A stretch of DNA of 11,824 nt, from NCBI GenBank assembly GCA_016209665.1, contig JACQVT010000137.1:1-11824 (forward strand). The letters are read 5' to 3'. The stretch is from Planctomycetota bacterium. Its GTDB lineage: Bacteria; Planctomycetota; Phycisphaerae; UBA1845; PWPN01. Shown here piece after piece: positions 7,133 through 11,824 of the stretch (its first letter is position 1; each line of letters starts with the position of its first letter). The position numbers were made by a program, and so were the translations under genes. The notes beneath the pieces were generated by a model that made no database searches, had not been told where the DNA came from, and worked only from the letters and a program-made list of their open reading frames with translations.

Positions 7133-7774
7133 TCAATCCCTCAGGGCCGAAAGACGATCGGTGTCGATGTGATTGAACTCTTGATTGATATGGAAGATCG
7201 TGATCCCCATGACGAACACCGCCACGAAGATGTCCAGCAGCACGCCCAGCTCGACCAGCAGAGTCGATTCCTGCACCAGGCAGATCCCGAACGTGTAGAT
7301 TCCGTTTTCCAGCACGAGGTACCCGAGGACCTGGGTGATCGCCTTGCGCCGACTGACGATCAGGAACAACCCGGTCAGGATCGCATGGAAGGCCAGGGGC
7401 ACAATGAGCGTGGAGGCCGGTCGGGGCAGCGGCAGCCGTGATCCCAGCCAGAATGAAACCGGCAAGGCCAGGGCCGCGACCAGGATGGACACGCCGTACC
7501 CCACGAAGGGCTCGATTTCGTGTCGGATGTGGGTGTCGCGCATCGCCCGGCCGAGCAACAGCGGGAACACCACCGACTTCAGGCCGATACTGCCTCCGGC
7601 CAGCAGGAGTACGTAGAGCGAGGGGGTGTGAGGATGCACGCAGATCGTCAGAAGCCCCAGCACAATTCCCTGCAAGGCGACGGTTCGGATACACGCGCCC
7701 AGCCGGCTCATGGCCACGAGTGTCAGGTTCGTAAGCGTCAGCAGGATCAACAGTGTCTCAACCCATGCAGCCAT
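7133..7774 (-). CDS. hyfE: Membrane subunit HyfE-like (NuoK/MnhC-related)
   Basis: This 213-residue hydrophobic protein has about six to seven membrane helices. It matches hydrogenase-4 component E in size and in the C-terminal NuoK-like segment GYLVLENGIYTFG (151-163), whose E156 corresponds to a conserved membrane glutamate of the NuoK/MnhC family. The loop GRAMRDTHIRHEIEPFVGYG (75-94) is a second recognisable feature of HyfE proteins. In the complex it would lie between the NuoH-like subunit and the antiporter subunits and take part in ion coupling. The ATG at 7774 overlaps the hyfC stop by one base (TGATG) and has GAGG about 7 bases upstream. In-frame codons further upstream lie inside hyfC coding sequence and lack homology. 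Confidence 0.9.
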   Translation of the reverse strand: MAAWVETLLILLTLTNLTLVAMSRLGACIRTVALQGIVLGLLTICVHPHTPSLYVLLLAGGSIGLKSVVFPLLLGRAMRDTHIRHEIEPFVGYGVSILVAALALPVSFWLGSRLPLPRPASTLIVPLAFHAILTGLFLIVSRRKAITQVLGYLVLENGIYTFGICLVQESTLLVELGVLLDIFVAVFVMGITIFHINQEFNHIDTDRLSALRD

Positions 7775-8694
7775 CACGTTTGCCTCAGTACCAGGACCAG
7801 CGCAAATATTGCGAACGCCCCGGCCGCGATCAGCATCTGGGGCACGCGCAGCAGCCGGAGCCGGGCCATGCACGATTCGATCACCCCGACCAGGAACGCC
7901 AGAGCGAACATCCCCAGGACGAACAGCAGGCTGTCGATCAGGCGAATGCCCACGTGGACCGGGATCACCAACCCGACCAGAAGCGCGCCGAGAACCCAGA
8001 GCTTCAGCGCTGCCCCGTAGAGCACGAACGCGAAGTCCGGTCCGCTGTAGTCCAGGACCATCACCTCATGGATCATCGTGAGTTCCAGGTGCGTGTTGGG
8101 GTCGTCCACGGGGATGCGTGCGTTCTCGACGAGGAAGACGACCAGCAGGGCGACCGCCCCCATCAGCATGGCCGGCCCGGCGTGGATTGAGAGGTGCTCG
8201 GCAATATCGACGAAGATGGTCGAGAGCGAATAGGAGCCGGTCTGCCGGCCCAGCGTCGCCAGGGCCAGCAGCAGAACCGGTTCGGCCAGGGCCGAGAACT
8301 GCACCTCGCGGCTGGCCCCCATGCCCTCGAAGCTGGAGCCGGTGTCCAACGCACCCAGGACCGTGGCGAAACGCAGCAGACCTAGCAGGTAGACGACGAG
8401 GATCAGGTCGGCGGGAAACTCAATCACTGCCGGTGAGCCGCCGAACGGCACCATGCCGGATGCTACAAAGACGGCCCCCAGGCCCACCATCGGGGCGGCA
8501 CGGAATACCCAGGTGGTCGTGTGGCTGTAGACCGCGCCCTTACCGAGAAGCTTGCGCAGGTCGTGGTAGGGCTGAAGGAACGGGCTTCCCGTCCGCCCGG
8601 CAAAGAATGCCTTGGTTCGGCCGATGATTCCCAGCAGCAGCGGTGCCAGGGCCAGGGCAACCAGCCAGTGAATGATCGAGACGACCGCTTGCAT
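7774..8694 (-). CDS. hyfC: NuoH-like membrane anchor subunit (HyfC/HycD-like)
   Basis: The 306-residue protein with about eight membrane helices belongs to the complex I subunit 1 family, which anchors the peripheral arm and starts the ion channel. It shows the family signature GRTGSPFLQPYHDLRKLLGK (33-52). It also has the acidic loop SSFEGMGASREVQFSALAEP (120-139) and VENARIPVDDPNTHLELTM (189-207) followed by IHEVMVLDYSG. These loops face the cytoplasm and contact the NuoD- and NuoB-like subunits. All family landmarks are present and the length is normal. The ATG at 8694 lies 3 bases after the hyfB stop with only a weak CGGG upstream, so translation is likely coupled to hyfB. Confidence 0.95.
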   Translation of the reverse strand: MQAVVSIIHWLVALALAPLLLGIIGRTKAFFAGRTGSPFLQPYHDLRKLLGKGAVYSHTTTWVFRAAPMVGLGAVFVASGMVPFGGSPAVIEFPADLILVVYLLGLLRFATVLGALDTGSSFEGMGASREVQFSALAEPVLLLALATLGRQTGSYSLSTIFVDIAEHLSIHAGPAMLMGAVALLVVFLVENARIPVDDPNTHLELTMIHEVMVLDYSGPDFAFVLYGAALKLWVLGALLVGLVIPVHVGIRLIDSLLFVLGMFALAFLVGVIESCMARLRLLRVPQMLIAAGAFAIFALVLVLRQT

Positions 8695-8697
8695 TCG

Positions 8698-10683
8698 TCA
8701 CCCGAGCTTCCAAACCAGGGCGGCCAGCAGGGCCAGCGCGATGTACAGGACGTAAACCTGGACGTGCCCGTGTTGCAGCCAGTGCAGGCCGGCCAGCAGG
8801 CGGCCCCCGGCCCGCAGCGTCGGCTGGAACAGATGCTCCTGGAACACGTCCGGGGTGTCGGTGTGCAGGCTGGCATCCTGCGGGAAATAGCCCCGAGGCG
8901 CGGACAGATCCAGCCGGCTACGCAGGAATACGTCGAACAGTCGGATCAAGGGTTGAGCGATCGAAGAGGCTGTGTACTGCATCCTTGCCGTCGGCGCGGC
9001 GTAGCCGCAATCCCAGGTGGGGGCGCTGGTGACGGGTCGGCCTGCGAGCAAACGCCGCCGACAGGCCGCCAGGAATGCGATGACTGCCAACAGCAGAACG
9101 GCACTGGCCGCCACCTGCCCAAGCAGCGACCGGATGCCTGCCAAGGACTCGCCGGTGGCGGTCGCGTCCACGCCGCTGACCGCGGCCAGCATCGGCGCCA
9201 TCATCCCGACCACCAGCGGGGCGAGCAGTCCGACGCCCACGCATCCCGCCGCCAGCAGCACCAAGGGCAATCGCATGGACAGGTCCACCTCATGGGCGCC
9301 GGCGGCCTCGGGGGTACGCGGCTCGCCCAGGAAGACGATTCCAAAGGCCTTGGTGAAGCAGGCCACCGCCAGCCCCCCGATGAGCGCCAGCCCCGGTACA
9401 ACCGCCAGCAGCGAAAGCATGACCGACACCGGCAGGGACGCGATGCCGTGCAGGGCACCGGCATATACGAGGAACTCGCTGACGAATCCGTTGAGCGGGG
9501 GCAGACCGCAAATCGCGGCCGCGCCGATCACAAACGTGACTCCGGTCACCGGCATCCGCCGGAGCAGACCGCCCAACCGGTCCAGGTCGCGTGTGCCCGC
9601 GCCATGGGCGACCGCTCCCGCTCCAAGGAACAGCAGTGCCTTGAACAGCGCATGGTTGAGGACATGCAGCAGGCCGCCGCCGAAACCCAGCAGAGCGAGC
9701 ACCGGCGAGCCGCAGACCTGGCCCAGGATTCCCACCCCAAGGCCGAGGGCGATGATGCCGATGTTCTCGACGCTGTGATAGGCCAGCAGCCGTTTGAGGT
9801 CGTGCTGAGCCAGCGCGAAAAGCACGCCCAGCAGCCCCGAAGTCAGCCCGATCGCGATCAGAACCCAGCCCCACCACGCCGCCGGCGAGCCCAGGAATGT
9901 GAGCGTCCGCACGATGCCGTAGATGCCCATCTTGATCATCACGCCCGACATGACGGCTGAAACGTGGCTCGGCGCCGCGGGGTGGGCCTCCGGCAGCCAC
10001 ACGTGCATGGGCATGAAGCCCGCCTTGGTGCCGAAACCAATGATCGCCAGCAGAAACAGCAACCCGGCACGGCCGCCCACCCAACCGGTCTTGCCGAACA
10101 GGGCGAAGTCCAGACTGCCCGCCTGCTGGCCCAGCAGGACGAACAGGGCGAGCAGGAATGCCGTCCCCAGGTGTGTGGCGACCAGGTAGATCCAACCCGC
10201 CCGCCGCACGGACTCCTGCTCGGCCTCGAACATGACCAGGAAGAACGACGCCAGGGACATCAACTCCCAGGCGACCAGGAACAGCATGCCGTTGCGGGCC
10301 AGGACCAGGACGATCATGCTGGCCATGAGAACGTTGTAGAAGAACCACGGCGGACCGAGAGCCTTATATCTGGCATAGGAGCCTAGATACCGCGCCCCGT
10401 ATATCGCGGCCAGGCCGCCTACCACGAGGACGGGGATGAGGAACCAGGCTGAAAGCCCATCGAGGGCCAGCGTGAGTGAACCATAGGGCACGGACCACGC
10501 CCACTGCACCGGCGGGAGAATCTCGCCGCCAACGACTCTGAGCGCAGGTACGATCCCAAGCAGTGCCGCGGCCACCGCACCGGCTGGGCCGACGATGGCT
10601 ACCGCCCGTGGGCGTCTCGACAACATCAGGCAGACCAGACCGCTGGCCAGCAGAAGGCCCACCCCGACGAACAGAAGCTGCAT
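8698..10683 (-). CDS. hyfB: Antiporter-like membrane subunit (HyfB-like)
   Basis: This 661-residue member of the NuoL/M/N family has about 15-16 membrane helices. Key residues are E140 in FLVAWELMSLASFFLVMFEAE, K220 and H227 in GFGTKAGFMPMHVWLPEAHP (217-236), H303 in AYHSVENIGI, and H340, H344 and K348 in LHVLNHALFKALLFLGAG. The C-terminal hydrophilic part contains TWDCGY (556-561) and IAQPLIRLFD, followed by a last membrane helix, all typical of HyfB. It should form a pumping module in the cytoplasmic membrane. The ATG at 10683 is preceded by AGGAGG at 9 bases and lies one base after the stop of the regulator gene. An in-frame codon at 10725 would lie within the regulator and is not preferred. 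Confidence 0.94.
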   Translation of the reverse strand: MQLLFVGVGLLLASGLVCLMLSRRPRAVAIVGPAGAVAAALLGIVPALRVVGGEILPPVQWAWSVPYGSLTLALDGLSAWFLIPVLVVGGLAAIYGARYLGSYARYKALGPPWFFYNVLMASMIVLVLARNGMLFLVAWELMSLASFFLVMFEAEQESVRRAGWIYLVATHLGTAFLLALFVLLGQQAGSLDFALFGKTGWVGGRAGLLFLLAIIGFGTKAGFMPMHVWLPEAHPAAPSHVSAVMSGVMIKMGIYGIVRTLTFLGSPAAWWGWVLIAIGLTSGLLGVLFALAQHDLKRLLAYHSVENIGIIALGLGVGILGQVCGSPVLALLGFGGGLLHVLNHALFKALLFLGAGAVAHGAGTRDLDRLGGLLRRMPVTGVTFVIGAAAICGLPPLNGFVSEFLVYAGALHGIASLPVSVMLSLLAVVPGLALIGGLAVACFTKAFGIVFLGEPRTPEAAGAHEVDLSMRLPLVLLAAGCVGVGLLAPLVVGMMAPMLAAVSGVDATATGESLAGIRSLLGQVAASAVLLLAVIAFLAACRRRLLAGRPVTSAPTWDCGYAAPTARMQYTASSIAQPLIRLFDVFLRSRLDLSAPRGYFPQDASLHTDTPDVFQEHLFQPTLRAGGRLLAGLHWLQHGHVQVYVLYIALALLAALVWKLG

Positions 10684-10684
10684 T

Positions 10685-11392
10685 TCAGCGTGCCTCCTGT
10701 CCGGCGGCGGTGAGCGGGCGGCCACAGTTCTGGTCCACGCGGAGGGCCTCGTTCATGATCTGGTCGCGCGAGCCCTGCTGCTGGATGACGGCCTTGAACT
10801 GCGGGTCGCGAAGAGCAAACGACAGCCGTGAGAGCAGGTGGAGGTGGGCACGGACCGCGGGGCTGATCAGGGAGAATAGGGTGTGTACGGGCTGGCCATC
10901 GAGCGAGCCAAAGTCGACCGGGCGCTCGAGGAAACACAAGGTGACGGCCGGCTGTGATACGTGCAGCACGATGGGGTTGCGTACGTGCGGAATGGCGATG
11001 CCGTCCCCGATCCCGGTGGAACCCAGGGCCTCTCGGGCGAGCAAAACGCGGTAGAGGAACTCGCGGTCGACATCCTCCGGCAACCGCATGTTGTCGACCA
11101 GGGCCTGCAAGACGCTCGGCTTGTCGACCCCATTGAGGCGGTAGACGATTCCGCCGGCCTTGAGAGCGCCCGCCAAGGTGGGCAACGCAATGGTAGTGCT
11201 TTCCGGCTCCTGAAGCAGTTCCTCGGAGACGTTGATCCTGCGAGCCATCGCCCACTCCAGCAGTTCAGCCCGGTTGAACCGGTACTGCTCGTTGACCCGG
11301 TAGGCAGGCAGGCTGCCCTGGGTGATCCAACGGTAAACTGTTTTCTCGGCGACGTTTAACAGGCGGGCTACGTCCCGAACGGTCAGTTGCAT
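10685..11392 (-). CDS. HTH-EIIA regulator: excisionase/MerR-type DNA-binding domain fused to a PtsN-like PTS EIIA domain
   Basis: The 235-residue protein starts with a winged-HTH excisionase-type domain (about 1-52: LTVRDVARLLNVAEKTVYRW, then GSLPAYRVNEQYRFNRAELLEW). After a linker comes a PTS EIIA type-2/PtsN-like domain (about 75-220). The phosphorylation site GIGDGIAIPHVR keeps its histidine (H136). By family, such a domain is phosphorylated by HPr or NPr, so this is probably a DNA-binding protein controlled by PTS phosphorylation. As the first gene of the operon, one base from hyfB, it likely controls the operon itself. I chose the ATG at 11392: a good promoter has its -10 at 11445-11450, so the in-frame ATG at 11446 lies within the -10 and the TTG at 11473 lies within the -35. 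The ribosome binding site is weak (GTGAG). The C-terminal 15 residues are not conserved-looking. Confidence 0.88.
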   Translation of the reverse strand: MQLTVRDVARLLNVAEKTVYRWITQGSLPAYRVNEQYRFNRAELLEWAMARRINVSEELLQEPESTTIALPTLAGALKAGGIVYRLNGVDKPSVLQALVDNMRLPEDVDREFLYRVLLAREALGSTGIGDGIAIPHVRNPIVLHVSQPAVTLCFLERPVDFGSLDGQPVHTLFSLISPAVRAHLHLLSRLSFALRDPQFKAVIQQQGSRDQIMNEALRVDQNCGRPLTAAGQEAR

Positions 11393-11429
11393 GTTCGACT
11401 CACTGGCATGCTCTTCTGTGCCTATGTAA

Positions 11430-11445
11430 TGGACAACTGTGGACA
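11430..11445. promoter_or_regulatory. Candidate operator: direct repeat TGGACA with 10-base period
   Basis: TGGACA occurs at 11430-11435 and again at 11440-11445 (TGTCCA on the minus strand). The 10-base period would place both copies on the same face of the helix. The repeats span the transcription start region and touch the -10 of the operon promoter, where a bound repressor would block RNA polymerase. The HTH-EIIA protein encoded just downstream is the natural candidate to bind. This is inference from position only. Confidence 0.4.
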
Positions 11446-11473
11446 TCCTAGCTACGTAGGTCTCAGAAGTCAA
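11445..11473 (-). promoter_or_regulatory. Sigma-70-type promoter of the HTH-EIIA/hyf operon
   Basis: On the minus strand, TTGACT (5 of 6 matches, 11468-11473) is followed after 17 bases by TAGGAT (4 of 6 matches, 11445-11450). A start point near 11437-11440 would give a leader of about 45-50 bases before the regulator ATG at 11392. The spacer contains the 8-base palindrome CTACGTAG, which could be part of a control site. Confidence 0.6.
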
Positions 11474-11484
11474 CGGCTTTCCAA

Positions 11485-11523
11485 AAGGCCATCGCTGTGG
11501 GCATGAGTGGCAGTCTTGGCCTT
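11485..11523 (-). terminator. Possible terminator of the rfaE2-like gene
   Basis: The arms AAGGCCA (11485-11491 on the plus strand) and TGGCCTT (11517-11523) form a perfect 7-bp inverted repeat around a 25-base loop. Read on the minus strand, the stem ends in TTTT (from 11486 down to 11483), which suits an intrinsic terminator for the gene ending at 11641. The loop is long and the T-run short, so the call is weak. It sits just upstream of the operon promoter. Confidence 0.3.
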
Positions 11524-11640
11524 CGTGGGGCGGGTGGGACCCTGCTCGGGCGAGGTTTCGGCCAGCATCAATGCCGACCGGCCGTGGTGCCGACGGGGGG
11601 CCTGATGGCTCAGCGGCTACGCCCGACCGTGCCGATCGGG

Positions 11641-11824
11641 CTACCTGCCGCGGATGCGGTCGATGATGCCGCTGGTGCTCAGGCCCTCGACCAGCGGAAG
11701 CAGGACCACGCGGCCGCCGTGGGCTTCTACGTGCTCGCGGCCCACAACGCCTTTGCTCGCCCAGTCTTCGCCCTTGACCAGAACGTCGGGGGACAGCCGT
11801 TCGATCACCCGCACGGGCGTGGGC
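11641..11824 (-). CDS. rfaE2: D-glycero-beta-D-manno-heptose 1-phosphate adenylyltransferase, C-terminal fragment
   Basis: Only the last 60 residues lie in the window; the gene continues beyond the right edge. They include SPDVLVKGEDW, then GREHVEAHGGRVVLLPL and VEGLSTSGIIDRIRGR before a TAG stop. This is the C-terminal signature of RfaE2 or of the second domain of HldE. The enzyme activates heptose-1-phosphate with ATP to make ADP-heptose for lipopolysaccharide core, a cytoplasmic step. Whether this is a stand-alone RfaE2 or the fused HldE cannot be told from the fragment. It has no obvious link to the operon downstream on the same strand, from which ~250 bases and a promoter separate it. 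Confidence 0.9.
   Translation of the reverse strand, partial: PTPVRVIERLSPDVLVKGEDWASKGVVGREHVEAHGGRVVLLPLVEGLSTSGIIDRIRGR

Noticed and set aside
8521..9960. A 479-codon plus-strand ORF opposite hyfC and hyfB
   Set aside because: Its Gln/Arg/Asp-rich product mirrors hydrophobic codons on the other strand. The minus-strand genes have full family motifs and operon spacing.
3303..10683. Formate hydrogenlyase or true hydrogenase-4 operon
   Set aside because: NiFe ligands are absent from the large subunit, and no formate dehydrogenase, maturation gene or hyfD is present in the window.
3303..10683. Ordinary complex I (nuo) operon
   Set aside because: The gene order and the HyfB-, HyfE- and HyfF-type subunits are those of the hydrogenase-4/Ehr branch. 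The nuoE, F, G, I and J equivalents are missing.

Overview
The window reads as a high-GC bacterial chromosome fragment with compact, mostly minus-strand gene runs. The best guess for the source is a planctomycete, perhaps Phycisphaerae-like. This rests on three recalled similarities, not on a search: a small protein of a family I associate with that phylum (the MTIERLREAYEAHPFKPF type), an HTH-EIIA fusion regulator, and a pyrR-pyrB pair.

Layout from left to right. At 46-745 (plus strand) lies a small antitoxin overlapping a DUF3368 PIN-type toxin. It is convergent with the minus-strand pair pyrB (930-1973) and pyrR (1970-2506), which share a 4-base overlap. Upstream of pyrR come two small ORFans: one whose C-terminal tail runs into pyrR (2503-2946) and a 72-residue protein (3043-3261). 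From 3303 to 11392, still on the minus strand, is a tightly coupled seven-gene operon. Its order of transcription is: HTH-EIIA regulator, hyfB, hyfC, hyfE, hyfF, hyfG and a ferredoxin-NuoB fusion (hyfI-like). A good sigma-70-type promoter lies at 11445-11473. The right edge holds the C-terminal end of a heptose-1-phosphate adenylyltransferase (rfaE2-like).

The operon is the centre of interest. It encodes a complete membrane arm (two antiporter-like subunits, a NuoH-like and a NuoK/MnhC-like subunit) and a reduced peripheral arm (a NuoCD-like large subunit and a NuoB-like small subunit fused to a two-cluster ferredoxin domain). The large subunit has lost all four cysteines that hold the NiFe centre in group 4 hydrogenases. 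The small subunit keeps four cysteines for its proximal [4Fe-4S] cluster, and the antiporter subunits keep their key charged residues. This is the architecture of an energy-converting-hydrogenase-related (Ehr) complex: a presumed ion pump fed by ferredoxin-like electrons, with an unknown final electron acceptor. Its first gene encodes a DNA-binding protein with a phosphorylatable PTS EIIA domain, which suggests that phosphorelay state controls the complex.

No RNA genes, CRISPR arrays or insertion sequences were seen. No stretch longer than 300 bases lacks a gene.
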